From Diphasiastrum complanatum (taxonomy: Eukaryota; Streptophyta; Lycopodiopsida; Lycopodiales; Lycopodiaceae): a stretch of DNA of 64,000 nt. Under the pieces are notes generated by a model. That model searched no databases, was not told where the DNA came from, and saw only the letters and a list, made by a program, of their open reading frames with translations. The stretch lies in assembly GCA_029204225.1 (NCBI GenBank), contig CM055100.1, positions 56,525,628-56,589,627 of the forward strand. The letters run 5' to 3'. The position numbers and the translations under genes were made by a program. This document shows positions 45,891 to 57,554 of this stretch, one piece after another. Numbering within the stretch: the stretch's first letter is position 1; each line of letters starts with the position of its first letter.

Positions 45891-46600
45891 CACGCCGATC
45901 CAATCTTGAGCATGAACAGTTACCAGCAACAACATCCCCATCAACAGATTTTTTTTGGGGGGGGGAGTGAGTGGATCTACTTGGATCCACTAGAGCAGTT
46001 ATGCTGCCAGCAACAACATCAACAAGATCGACAGCCAAGGTCACAAACTCAAAGTCGACAACGACAAGACTAAGAAGACAGATGGGCAATCCAAAGCGAC
46101 TCGATCATAAGAAGTATCCCAGTTACGACGAAGATCCTTCAGAAAAGAGAAACACAAGCATTGGAAAATCAGTCTCCTTCTTAACCGGCCTCTTGCCATA
46201 CTTTTGTGCCCATCCTCATGCCTATCATCCACACCATCTACCGACGTCACCACCTCCACCCTACCTTCCATCTATTTGTTTATCATCAGTTCACTGTTCT
46301 TCTGAGAAATTCCCAGTTTTTGATAGTCTTACCGAAGCAGTTAAAAGATCATTGCAAGTGTCTTGCGGAGACCAACTACAATCTACAATGGTTGATCAGC
46401 CAAACGAAGATCTAAGAACAGGCGAAGCAACTAGAAGACATAAGAAATTAAGCAAAGAAGCTGAGGAGGAAAGGATACAATTTAAGCAACAGATGAGTCA
46501 GATCGATCTTGATCAAAAGAGACTCTCTAGAGCAATGATAGTTGAATCCCCTCTTATGAAGCCCAAAGAGATACAAAAGTAATGGATTAAAAGAAAGAGC
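45891..46600 (+). pseudogene. Y proline/glutamine-rich ORF region
   Basis: A Gln-rich start (MNSYQQQHPHQQIFFGGG, CQQQHQQDRQPRSQTQSRQR), a homopolymer T8G10 at about 45951-45968 that disturbs the frame, then an open frame 45971-46582 with PHHLPTSPPPPYLP and a charged coiled-coil-like end (RRHKKLSKEAEEERIQFKQQ). No domain recognised. Possibly a second structural protein of the element. Confidence 0.4.
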
Positions 46601-47215
46601 TATAGAAAAAAGAAAGATGAAGACAATCGTGAACCTGCAAAATAAAGCGAGTTCCTCACCCAACAAACGGTGGTCAAAGCCTGACATTGCAAGCGTCCAA
46701 GGCTGCAACTGTAGAACTATCAGTTCCTTCACCCTTCCACCAAGCCTTCATTATGTTTCCTTACTGTTACCAAACCGTCCACCCAAATCTGTTCCTACCA
46801 CCAATTTTTTGATGAGTCCATCCCGTTGAGACTGATAATCAAAGTTTGTGCAACTTGCAGAATGAAGGTTTTCTTTGAGACTGTTGGAACTTCAACTGAG
46901 AGAAGAACCACGGAAACACCCAGAAGAAAATGGAGGATATAGACCTCTCAAAATTTAGAATCTATCAAGAAACCATAGATGAAACCGTCAATGATAGATA
47001 CAAGTGATAAGAAAGAAGACATGCGGGAAGCACTCAGGCATGCAAGTTATGAAGTTGCTGGGAGGTCTCCAATTTTGAGAATGTCAACCACCTATAGCAA
47101 GAAGACATTCCGATCCAATCGACAAAGTGCCGATCGAAGATGCCAATGTGGAAGCGGAGCGACATCATCCAATATGAGTTGTAGTGGGTCCTGCAGCACA
47201 TTAGGGGTGGGATAA

Positions 47216-47587
47216 TGTTGGCTGATTCTGACGAATCCCCAAGATACTCGGATAGAGCTACCCAAGAGCACCTCTCACCTTAGACCGAGGAGGTCTCTAA
47301 GAAGATGAGACAAACGAAGACTGAGAGCCGAGGAATACTAGTAGTAATGACAAGCAAGAACTGTGTAAGCCTCATGGTGAATCTTGAAAGATGGAATGAC
47401 CATGTAGGAACTAGTATTTCTAGGCAAATGTAATAAATGCAAGTAGACCCTTCTTAAAGAAAGTAGAGTGAGCCACCTTTTGATGGTGACCTCTAGTGGA
47501 GGGCATTATTCCACTTGTAATTTGTGAAATGTGGAAATTCCACTAGGATGCCACCTAAGGAGCTCTCTTGCTTATTAAAGAGACTCC
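47216..47587 (+). repeat. 3' LTR of Y, truncated
   Basis: Matches 41542-41910 closely up to AGAGACTCC, then joins A3 integrase text (CATTCGGATATTCATGA on the minus strand). Confidence 0.85.
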
Positions 47588-49095
47588 TCATGAATATCCG
47601 AATGTACAAACTAAAAAGACGTTGTAGATCTAGATATAGATCTAGTATAGGGTTGTCTATGTGACTTTGACAAAGCACAAGACTCACAAACATGTTTGAT
47701 GCCACTTCTTGGAAGACCTATCACAATCTTCTTCCTAGCCATTACCTCCAATGACTTGAAGTTGAGGTGTCCCATCCTTTTATGCCAAACCTCTTGAATA
47801 GGTATTTGCTCCCTTGAAACACATCCAACTTGGTTAGCAATAACACAAGCATATAGTTTGAACAACTTCCCTTGCCTTTTACCTTTTCCAACCAAGACAT
47901 CCTTCCTTTTGGTCAAGCAAGCATCTCCATCAAACTCCACCTTGAGGCCTTTACTTAGCATTTGACTCACACTAAGCAAATTCTTGGTAATAGATGAAAT
48001 AGACAAGACATCCTCCAAATGAACAGTCCTATTTGTAGAGAGAGAAATAAGAATTGTGCCAATCCCTTTGATTGCACACTCACCATCATTGGCCGTGTAG
48101 ATCACCCTCTTGTCATCTCCATATGCCAACAAAGAAGTGAAGTACTCTTCTTGAAAGGTCATGTGTGAACTTGCTCCACTATCAATCCACCAAGGATCTA
48201 GATCTCTATCATTAGCAAGCATACATGAAGACATCACAAAAGCATCATCATTTGCATCTTGAACATCCAAACCATCCTCATCAAGAGTAAGATTACCTTG
48301 CTTGTCCCCTTGATCTCTCTTCTTCTTGTAGCACTCACTTGCAAAGTGTCCTTTGATGCCACAATAGAAGAACTTGAGCTTTGATCTATCCTTCTTTTTG
48401 CCACTTGAAAAAACATCCACTTGATCTTGCCCTTTAGACCACTTACTTTTGGTTTTGCCCTTGAATTTTCCCTTTGTAAACATAGCAGCCTCTTGAAGTG
48501 TCGATGTAGATTCACCTCTCGCTTGAAGCGTATATTCCTCATTGATCAAGATCTCTTGAAGATCTATCAAACTTGGTAAAGTTCTTTGAATAGCAATACT
48601 TTGAACAATGTCAGCATGAGCATCCAACAAGCCATTAAGAATTACTTGAATAAGTTCTCCTTCCTTAATGCTTTCATCAATGCAAGCCAACTCATCATTC
48701 AATGCTTTCATTCTAAAAAAAAAAGTACTTGGACTTTCTTCATTCTTTTGCAAACAAGAAAAGATTTGCCTTCTTAGAGTCAACACTCTAGAAGTAGACT
48801 TGGATTCATGAAACTACTTCAATGAATCCCAAGCTTACAAAGAAAATGTGCACTTACAAACTTCCTTGAGAAGCTCATTGGTAACATTCATCTTTATCAT
48901 GTGTAGAGCCTTCTTGGACCTCTTGTCATACCTCACTTGATATTGTTGTGTTGCTGGTCTCTCCTCCAAGCCAACAACAATATCCAAAACATCATTCATC
49001 TCAAGAAGTGATTCCATCCTCACTTTCCACAATGAATAGTTGTTTGAGGTAAGCCTATCATTGGCTTCCAACATGACTCCAATTCAGGTTGCCAT
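47588..49095 (-). pseudogene. A3 gag, protease and pre-integrase
   Basis: Start codon at 49095; the fourth codon is TGA where A1 and A4 have Ser. Gag frame: MLEANDRLTSNNYSLWKVRM, LHMIKMNVTNELLKEVCKCT, a break near 48830, then 48786-47611 open. That frame contains RRQIFSCLQKNEESPSTFFF, VILNGLLDAH, a zinc knuckle whose first Cys is Phe (KFFYCGIKGHFASECYKKK), protease WWIDSGASSHMTF and SLSTNRTVHLEDVLSISSIT. Pre-integrase is VWHKRMGHLNFKSLEVMARK, followed by VCESCALSKSHRQPY. It ends at the junction with Y. Confidence 0.88.
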
Positions 49096-49671
49096 GTAGC
49101 AATGACTTGATCTTCTCTTTCAACCTATTTCAATGCACAAAGCACTCCTTTGAACAACAACAAATGATTTCAAAAAAATCACCAAGATTTGAAACTATCT
49201 CACAAATTCTCTTCTAGCACTTATACCAAGCAATCAACACATAAAATCATGGAATCTTGATCAACCTTTGATCTATCCTCAATCTAATAACTTTTGCCAC
49301 TTCCTAAGATTGAAACACACTCAAATGAAGTCCAGAAATCTCACTATCTAGAGATCCAATCAAGATTAGGGTTTTGACAAAATCACACAAAATTGACTAT
49401 TCCAAATCTACATGCAAATGCTGAAAATTTGATATGCAATCTATTAGCCACAACTTAGGCTAATCCAATGACCCAAAAATCGGCCAAATTCAGTATGTGA
49501 GATGAAAAATCGGAATTGATCAAGTTTATAAACCTATATAGGGTTTTGATCTACAAAAACAAAAAACTCGATTTTGGTGTAGAATCCTTTCTAGCATGCT
49601 CTAGACTTGATATCTTCACCAAATCATTGATAGATCTGATTTCCTCCTTCATAATCTGAAACACAAGCGAG
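49096..49671 (-). other. A3 leader
   Basis: Matches the A4 leader (55100-55687) up to CACAAGC, the last bases before the PBS core, then breaks off. Confidence 0.8.
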
Positions 49672-51410
49672 GTCACTATAAAGTCTTTCCACCATGTCTA
49701 AAGTATCTTTCTTCTTAATGAAATCCATATAGATATTGATCCAATCCATAATAGTCATTGAATCAACAAGGCAAAAGATTCTGTCATCAAGACTAGCAGC
49801 ATCACATGTAGCTATATCATAAGAAGTAATGAGTTTATGAATCTCAGCAACTTCTCTCATGCAACAAATAATGGTTTGAATAAAGGGGTTGTTAGGTGGA
49901 GGAATGGGCTCCCAATAACCAAGAGCAACTGCATCATGAAACCATCATGTGGACTTCATCATAAAATAGACCTAGTTAGCCACAAAATACAAGTAAAGGT
50001 AAAGGTTTGGTACTACCCCGACCAAAGGGCAGTCGAGTTTACATCTTAAAAGATGTACAGAGAGAGAGTAACAAGATTTCACATAGTCCCTCTTGACAAG
50101 TCAAGATCAAACCCTTTGAACCCTTTAATTCATAGCATAACATGTTAGAAATAAAGGTGTATAAAGTCTTACAGTACAGAGTACTATAAAGCGAAGCAAG
50201 TTTTTAAGACACCTAGCTGTTACTTGCCACCTTCCCACACAAAAAAACCGCACAAGTTAGTTACATGAGGAAGACATGTGTCATAACTGAGTATCAATTG
50301 TTATCCATGTCTGAAACAAGATTCACTATTCTATCAGCTTGATTTCAATTACAAGTTGAATATGTCCAATCTTTTCTATCATTCAATTCATAATTAGCTA
50401 TACATTTTGCCCTTCAACAAAACTGTATCAGGGCAGACGCCATACTGGTCAGTATAAGAGCAAAAGACATGTATTAAAGTCATATAAAAAATGTATATAC
50501 ACATAAGAAGCTATCTTGCAATACACAAATGAAGAGAGATCTGATAGTGGCCAAGTGCTAGGTACTAGTGCAGATCCGTGCCATACTAGCCCCAGGGCGT
50601 TTCAGACTGACTTCGACGTCTTGTTGTATGTCCTACTTGATCACAACTTTGAAGTCACTGGATCAACCAAGTCGATTCCCTAGCCATGCACATATACCTT
50701 GATTACAAATTTAGCTTTGCGGAAGCATTTTGGGTGAGGTATTTTAGAATGATAAATCAACAGAAGCTATCAGTCATACAAGAACAATTTTATCAAATAG
50801 ATTTATCTGTGAGATTAGATCTATCTGAACATGAAATGAAATAAGGATTCAACATACACAACCTAGATTATTGAAATATTAATCAATTAATAGTATAGAA
50901 AATACAGTCTGAATATAGAATAGAGTCATGTTCTTTCTGAGTCGATACTTTGTAATGACAGAGAGAAAGAACAATACAATTGCACTCTAAATGACAAATA
51001 GATTATTGAGCTATTCATGGAGCTTGTTACTGAGCAACTGATAAGTTGCTAGATATAAACACGTGGCTAACTAGTTTAAAGAATAGTTAATCTATACTTT
51101 AAAATTAGGTTAAGGCACTACGTGCTGTTGGCAGTCGCCTTCGGACAATATCTGATCCAGTTTAGTTGTGACGTATGTATTTGTTGATCCACTAATAGTT
51201 GGATTGTAGCCAATTGTTCGAGGAAGGCTGAATTATCAAAGATGGTCTGATAATAAGGGATAATCGAACTATCGGGTATGGCCAAACTATCGGGGAACAC
51301 TGTCACTGATTCCTTTGTATTTCTGCAGAGTATGTGACTGTACAAATATTTACAAGAGCTTAATGAATGGATCTAGATTAGCAAAGAATAGGGATGGAGA
51401 GGACAAAACT
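49672..51410. other. Unassigned region between A3 and A4
   Basis: A minus-strand frame (49860 to about 49672; MREVAEIHKLITSYDIATCD, DSMTIMDWINIYMDFIKKKD) might be a decayed gypsy linker, but I cannot assign it. 50880-51410 lies directly after the A4 polypurine tract on the minus strand and should contain that element's 3' LTR. Its ends could not be fixed. Confidence 0.35.
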
Positions 51411-51411
51411 C

Positions 51412-51436
51412 CAACCCCCTCCCCTCCCCCCCCCCC
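51412..51436 (-). other. G-rich polypurine tract of A4
   Basis: On the minus strand three G-runs, 11, 4 and 5 long, separated by single A's, about 10 bp after the polyprotein stop. Confidence 0.7.
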
Positions 51437-53570
51437 TAATCTAGATCCTTGAATGCCTTGATTTGCAAATTCTTGTGTGCTTCTTGATTCAATACTTTTG
51501 TGAATATGTCAACTGCCATGTACATGGTTCTACAAAATTTTAGACTTACCTCTTTGTTGAGTATCATGCTCTTGATATAGTGATATCTGATTTCGATGTC
51601 CTTACTCCTAGAATGAAATCTAGGATTGATAGTAAGAGCTTTGTACTCTGCCTCACTAGATGACAATGAGATAGTGGCTTGTTTCTTCGACATCCATGAT
51701 ATAGCTCCATCACCTATGAAAATAATATGAGCACTAATGGATTTCCTATCCATTACATCTCCAACATAGTCCGAATCTGAAAATATAAAAAGATTAGGTG
51801 ATGATTTCTCATACAATATGCCAAAATCTTGAGTTCCAATGATGTACCTCAAAACTCGCTTTCCTAGCTTCCAATGCTCCTCTCTTGGATCTTGCATGAA
51901 TTGAATCAATCTTCAAATACAATATCTTAGATCTGGTCTAGTAATGGTTAGACAGATGATTGAACCAACTAGCTTCCTATAGAGAGTAATGTCCTCGAAG
52001 GATCTTTCATTACCTCTTATAGTTAGCTTTACATGAGACTCCATAGGTGTATCAATAGTAGAATCAGCATTATTCTCTTGACAAATGAAAGTAGATTGAG
52101 AAGATCTAATGATTTCTATTCCCAAAATGTAATGCAAATTACCAAGATCATGCACCTCAAACTCTTTCTCAAGAGCATTCTTGATATCCTCCACATCTTG
52201 ATTGTCTCCACCACTCAAGATGATATCATCCACATAGATTAGCAAGATGGTAACATCATTTCCAGCAAACCTATAATAAAGTGAATGATCATACTCACTC
52301 ATAACAAAGCCTTGAGAGAGAAAAGTGTTAAGCTTAGCATACCAACTCCTTGGTGCTTGCTTAAGGCCATACAAACTCTTTTGTAGAAGATACACATGAT
52401 TTGGCTTTGTTGATGAAATGTAGCTCTCAAGTTGCTCCATGTACACTTCCTCCTCAAGATCACCATTCAATAATGCATTTGAAATGTCCATTTGCCATAG
52501 ATTCCATCCATAAAGTGTAGCAAGTGAAATGATGACTCGAATGCTTACCATCTTTGCCACGGGTGCAAAGGTCTCATCATAGTCAATCTGTTGTTGTTGT
52601 GCATATCCTTTTGCCACTAACCTTGCCTTGTACTTGTTCATAGATCCATCTTGCTTTCTCTTCACTTTCCAATAGCTTTCTTGTCCTTAGGCAACTCCAC
52701 CAATCTCCATGTTCCATTCTTCATAAGAGCTCAATACTCAAGATCCATTGCTTGGATCCACTCCTCTTCTTTCCTTGCTTGATCTACACTTGTAGGCTCA
52801 TCCAAAGAGGTTAGAAAAGCAACATAATGTCCAGAAACTACTTGTTTACCCTTTTCATCATATGTGAGCCTTGAAGGTACTTGTCTTTCTCTTGATGTTT
52901 TCCTTGGCTTTTGACTTGATGAAGGTCCATCGTCATCACCATCCAAAGTAGGATCCTTCTCATCAACATCAAGAATGTTATATCCATCCACACTACCATC
53001 AATCATGCTTGAAGATAATTTTGGAATGTTCCCCTCATCAAAAATGACATCTCTACCAGCAATCACCTTGTTAGTAGAAGGAATGTAAATCTTGTAGGCT
53101 TTACTCAGCTCACTATATCCAACAAAAATACCTCTTCTTGAAGATGGATCCTGGTCCTGTCATCAAGAGTAATGTTGACATAGCATGTGCATCCAAAGGT
53201 TCTTAGAAAGTCAACACTCGGCCTCCTCTTGAATAGCATCTCAAAAGGTGTCCTTCCATCCAAAATAGCACTCGGCCACCTATTGCACAAGAAATTGGCA
53301 CACAACAAAGCTTGATCCCAAAATGTTTTGTCAAGATTAGCACTTAATCTCATGGCTTTAGCACTTTCACATAAAGTCCTATTCTTTCTTTCAGCCACTC
53401 CATTTTGTCATGGGGTCCTTGATGTTGTATATTCTCTCTTGGTCCCATGCTCATCATAAAGGCTTGAACTTGGTAGATATGTACTCACCACCATTGTCAC
53501 TCCGCAAGCACTTGATCTTTGTGGAAAATAATTTCTCCCTTGAATTCTTGAACTTGATAAAGACATCATA
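51436..53570 (-). pseudogene. A4 integrase, reverse transcriptase and chimeric RNase H
   Basis: Minus strand. Integrase 53398-53105: QNGVAERKNRTLCESAKAMR, preceded by an in-frame TGA (TP-stop-QNG), then WDQALLCANFLCNRWPSAIL; a frameshift near 53150 follows. Linker 53066-52731, ending at a TGA after AMDLEY. A 16-bp deletion near 52670 shifts the frame. RT 52665-51913 has FAPVAKMVSIRVII, QKSLYGLKQAPRSWYAKLN, YVDDIILSGG, and an in-frame loss of about 11 residues after QENNADS. A stop lies near 51910. RNase H 51909-51436 reads SSSEAEYKALT and then switches to INPRFHSRSKDIEIRYHYIK and VDIFTKVLNQEAHKN. Not functional. Confidence 0.88.
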
Positions 53571-53572
53571 CA

Positions 53573-55099
53573 CTAATCCCTGCTCTTTAGAAGATAGATC
53601 CAACAAAATCTACTAAAATCATCAATGAATGTTACATACATCTTATAGGGTTGTCTATGTGACTTTGACAAAGCACAAGACTCAAAAACATGTTTGATGC
53701 CACTTAAGAAACTTGGAAGACCTATCACAATCTTCTTCCTAGCCATTACCTCCAATGACTTGAAGTTGAGGTGTCCCATCCTTTTATGCCAAACCTCTTG
53801 AATAGGTATTTGCTCCCTTGAAACACATCCAACTTGGCTAGCAATAACACAAGCATATAGTTTGAACAACTTCCCTTGCCTTTTACCTTTTCCAACCAAG
53901 ACATCCTTCCTTTTGATCAAGCAAGCATCTCCATCAAACTCCACCTTGAGGCCTTTACTTAGCATTTGACTCACACTAAGCAAATTATTGGTAATAGATG
54001 AAATAGACAAGACATCCTCCAAATGAACAGTCCTATTTGTAGAGAGAGAAATAAGAATTGTGCCAATCCCTTTGATTGCACACTCACCATCATTGGCCGT
54101 GTAGATCACCCTCTTGTCATCTCCATATGCCAACAAAGAAGTGAAGTACTCTTTGTGAAATGTCATGTGTGAACTTGCTCCACTATCAATCCACCAAGGA
54201 TCTAGATCTCCATCATTATCAAGCATACATAAAGACATCACAAAAGCATCATCATTTGCATCTTGAACATCCAAACCATCTTCATCAAGAGTAAAATTAC
54301 CTTGCTTGTCTTCTTGATCTCTCTTCTTATTGTAGCACTCACTTGCAAAGTGTCCTTTGATGCGACAATAGAAGCACTTGAGCTTTGATCTATCCTTAGT
54401 TTTGCCACTTAAAGAAGCATCCACTTGATCTTGCCCTTTAGACCACTTACTTTTAGTTTTGCCCTTGAATTTGGCCTTTGTGAACATAGCATCCTCTTGA
54501 AGTGTCAATGTAGATCCACCTCTTGTTTGAAGCCTATATTCCTCATTGATCAAGATCTCTTGAAGGTCCATCAAACTTGGTAAAGTCTTTTGAATAGCAA
54601 TAAATTGAACAATGTTAGCATGAGCATCCAACAAGCCATTAAGAATTACTTGAATAAGCTCTCCTTCCTTAGTGCTTTCACCAATGCAAGCCAACTCATC
54701 ATTCAATGCTTTCATTCTCAAAATAAAAGTACTTGGACTTTCTTCATTCTATTGCAAACAAGAAAAGATTTGCCTTCTAAGAGTCAATACTCTAGAAGTA
54801 GACTTGGATTCATAAAGCTTCTTCAATGAATTCCAAGCTTCCAAAGATGATGTGCACTTACCAACTTCCTTGAGAAGTTCATTGGTAACATTCATCTTTA
54901 TCATGTGTAGAGCCTTCTTGGCCCTCTTGTCATACCTCATTTGATCTTGTTGTGTTGATGGTATCTCCTCCAAACTAACAACAATATCCAAAACATCATT
55001 CATCTCAAGAAGTGACTCCATCCTCACTTTCCACAATGAATAGTTACTTGAGGTAAGCCTATCATTGGCTTCCAGCATGACTCCAATTGAGGTTGCCAT
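53573..55099 (-). pseudogene. A4 gag, protease, pre-integrase and integrase start
   Basis: Start MATSIGVMLEANDRLTSSNY at 55099. Open for 116 codons to FSCLQ, then a TAG where A1 and A3 have Lys. The next frame, 54721-53573 (382 codons), holds VILNGLLDAH, an intact zinc knuckle CFYCRIKGHFASECYNKKRD, protease WWIDSGASSHMTF, VWHKRMGHLNFKSLEVMARK, CALSKSHRQPYKM and the first integrase Asp (YVTFIDDFSRFCWIYLL). Frame continuity apart from one nonsense codon makes it the best-preserved gag-PR of the A family here. Confidence 0.9.
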
Positions 55100-55687
55100 G
55101 TGGCAATGAACTGATCTTCTCTTTCAACCTATTTCAATGCACAAAGCACCTTTTAACAACAAAAAATTCTTTCAAAAGAAATCACCAAGATTTGAAACTA
55201 TCTCAAAAGTTCTCTTCTAGCACTTATACCAAGCAAATCAACACATAAAATCATGGAATCTTGATTAACCTATGATCTATCCTCAATCTAATGACTTTTG
55301 CCACTTCCTAAGATTGAAATACACTCAAATGAAGTCCAAAACCCTCACTATCTAGAGATCCAATCAAAATTACGGTTTTGATAAAATTACAAAAAATTGA
55401 CTATTCCAAATCTACATGCAAATGCTTGAAAATTTGATATGCAATCTATAAGCTACCACTTAGGCTGATCCAATGATCCAAAATTCGTTTAAATCCAATA
55501 TGTGAAATGAAAAATTGGAATTCATCAAGTTTATAAAACTAGATAGGGTTTTGATCTACAAAAGATCCAATCTACAAAAGCAAGAAACTTGATTTTGGTG
55601 TAGAATCCTCTCTAGCATACTCTAGACTTGACATCTTCACCAAATCATTGATAGATCTGATTTCCTCCTTCATAACCTGAAACACAA

Positions 55688-55699
55688 GCTCTGATACCA
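55688..55699 (-). other. Primer-binding site of A4
   Basis: GCTCTGATACCA on the plus strand, i.e. TGGTATCAGAGC in the element, next to the LTR at 55700. Confidence 0.88.
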
Positions 55700-56332
55700 T
55701 GCAAAAGATTTCAGTCTACTTGAATGATCTTTGGTTAGAAAGAGAAATACACTACCAATCTCACCAATGTAGAAAAATCAGCATCTATACACAAAATGAA
55801 ATGCAAACACTAATAGAATTGATCAAACTTGAATGAAATGATAAAGTACTATGGTTTTCTATACAAAACCATCAAGCTACTGTATCTCACACGTGTGGAT
55901 CCGAAAATAGCAATAAATGACCATTCTACATATAGAATTGCAAGCAATCACGAAGATAGTGAACCAATGGATAGTAGAACCCAAGAGAACCATGTATAAG
56001 CATGAAATGAGATAGAGAAGAGAGAAGATAGCTCTCTCCATGAGTTACGTCCTTTTATAGTAGGTCCAAACCCTATTTGGCCACTTGGCTTTCCCTCCAA
56101 AATGCAAACCCTACTATTTTTGGGTCTAGATTCAATGTACCCAACTATTCAAATTTGAATCTACTCAAACTCGCATTCTAACTTTCCCACACTTTCAAAA
56201 AGTGTTTATCCAAATGACATTTACACTAATGAACTTTGAAAAGTCAATCTCTAAGTCTAAAACAAGTTTTGGCCTCAATATGCCAAATATGGAAATATAT
56301 CAAATATGATGAATTTACTTCAATCTTTCACA
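55700..56332 (-). repeat. 5' LTR of A4
   Basis: 633 bp A-family LTR. The PBS-side end is mutated (TGCAAAAGATTTC instead of TGTGAAAGATTTC). CACACGTGTG at 55888-55897. Confidence 0.88.
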
Positions 56333-56750
56333 GCTCGTACATATCTGATTATTCTAAAAAGAGCTTTGCAATGGATCATGCCAGAATTGGTCATGTATAG
56401 ACTCAAGGAACTGATGACGTATGCAAGATCTCGCCTGGTTGAGATCATTGCATAAATCAAGGACCCGATAATAGATTGGTATGGATACCCCTTCATTTCT
56501 GCCTTCTCCTCATTGGTCTGAGGGCACTGTTCCTTAGATAATCTGAGACCTGGATCCATAGGACTATATACAGGCTTGCAATTCATGAAATTGAATTTCA
56601 TCAGCAAATTATGAAAGTACGTCTATTGGGTGATATAGAGTTTTGTCTCTATGGATTTGAATCCCGAGACGATAGTGTGCTTCTCCAAGATCTGTCATCT
56701 CAAATTCTTGGGATAACATCCTCTTCATATCCTTTGTCAGAGCAATATCT
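56333..56750 (-). pseudogene. Copia RT fragment next to A4
   Basis: Minus strand: KDMKRMLSQEFEMTDLGEAH, LGIQIHRDKTLY (about 56640-56740), then ELQ-type joining text and MDPGLRLSKEQCPQTNEEKA, YPYQSIIGSLIYAMISTRRD, LAYVISSLSLYM (56607-56340). This is a B-like RT C-terminus interrupted by A4's LTR at 56332. Confidence 0.8.
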
Positions 56751-56859
56751 TCTGCTTGCATCACACCAGTTGCTTTTCTCGGAAGTTGGGCTCTTGTTGC
56801 ATTTATACTAGTTTTCAGGTTTCAGCAGGGTAACCAGCTTCTTCTTCTTGATACGATGG

Positions 56860-57257
56860 CTAATTTGGAGATTGGAAATTTGGCTTTTCAACATGCTCTT
56901 TACACTACTCAAGGTTTACTTCCACTGCTTGTATAGCCTTTTGTGCCTCCCTTCAAATGTTTGGTGACAATTTAGCGACTGGTTTTTTAGAAGACTATTT
57001 TGGAGCATCTTCACACTTATTCCTTCGGTCAACTTATCAATGATTCACCTTCTGATGCAGTTTGAGCTCATCTTCTTTCTTGTGCTGGTGTAGGTGCAGA
57101 GGGGCTTGGTTGGTTGCACGTCCAGTTCTTCCACTCTTGTGACTCAAAATGATTTGTTTATAACTGCCCTTCAAATCAAATTAGGACTTCCACATCCTAT
57201 GTTAGTTGGTCTCTCTTCGATGGGTGGATCGACGACCAACAATGCATGTCGCGGGTT
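56860..57257 (+). pseudogene. Possible non-LTR retrotransposon C-terminal fragment
   Basis: Plus strand, at least two frames: LEHLHTYSFGQLINDSPSDA, AHLLSCAGVGAEGLGWL, then TQNDLFITALQIKLGLPHPM, LVGLSS. The pattern recalls the region after RT in some plant LINE-like proteins (AWL, then F-AL-x-LRLGLP). It was recognised by general resemblance only and ends at the B-family LTR fragment. Confidence 0.3.
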
Positions 57258-57554
57258 TGTTGCGTTTAGTATTATGTCAAAATGTATGCATCTCTGTGAT
57301 TGTTTTGTAACTGATAATCCCATATTGTTTTGTCTGATAATTCAATACTTCATTGTTTGGCTATGAAATCACTATAGTGCTAACAATTTCAAAGTTGGTC
57401 ACTATAAGATTGAACGTGACTTCTGTCATTATGTTTTGTTCAATATTGATAGGCGTAGTCATGCATTAGGAAAAAGCAGGCTCCAATCCACTATGCTCGA
57501 TAAGTCGCCACAGTCTTCGGCTTGTCGTTATTGCATTATCACCTCTTTCCAGCA
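57258..57554 (+). repeat. B-family LTR 3' end (B3)
   Basis: Matches, inverted, 34018-34330 of the B2 LTR (CAGAATGTATGCATCTCTGT-like, then GGCGTAGTCATGCATTAGGA) and ends CTCTTTCCAGCA. No PBS follows. Confidence 0.75.

Larger units (their letters stand above)
41542..47587 (+). mobile_element. Element Y: gag-only gypsy-like LTR element inside A3
   Basis: Plus strand. 5' LTR starts at 41542 (TGTTGGCTGATTTTGACG), 3' LTR at 47216 (TGTTGGCTGATTCTGACG) after the purine-rich AGGGGTGGGATAA. The 3' LTR is cut at 47587. The internal region holds a pyrimidine-rich segment, a degenerate tandem array (43214-43645), a broken Ty3-like gag with Cys-rich knuckles and a proline/glutamine-rich region. No protease, RT, RNase H or integrase was recognised, so it would depend on another element. 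Confidence 0.7.
39041..49671 (-). mobile_element. Copia A3 (A family), split by element Y
   Basis: Minus strand. 3' LTR 39041-39677, RNase H-RT-linker to 41541, then the foreign element Y (41542-47587), then pre-integrase, protease and gag up to the start codon at 49095, and leader to 49671. The core integrase between the two halves (about 0.5 kb by comparison with A4) is missing at the Y junction. The 5' LTR is gone: similarity stops inside the PBS (CACAAGC, then unrelated sequence). Confidence 0.85.
51412..56332 (-). mobile_element. Copia A4 (A family) with a foreign 3' end
   Basis: Minus strand: 5' LTR 55700-56332, PBS 55688-55699, leader, gag start 55099, gag-protease-integrase-RT, and an RNase H that changes family near 51629. 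The final 190 bp and the G-rich polypurine tract (51412-51436) belong to a B-like copia. This is the most complete polyprotein in the window, but it carries several stops and frameshifts. Its LTR abuts a different copia RT at 56333. Confidence 0.85.

Noticed and set aside
43921-46600. Endogenous pararetrovirus (caulimovirid) as the source of element Y
   Set aside because: Cys/His clusters alone are not diagnostic. Y has direct LTR copies and a polypurine-like tract, and there is no movement protein, RT or pararetroviral PBS.
49672-49860. Gypsy RNase H-integrase linker on the minus strand
   Set aside because: Only a vague resemblance over about 60 residues; left as unassigned.
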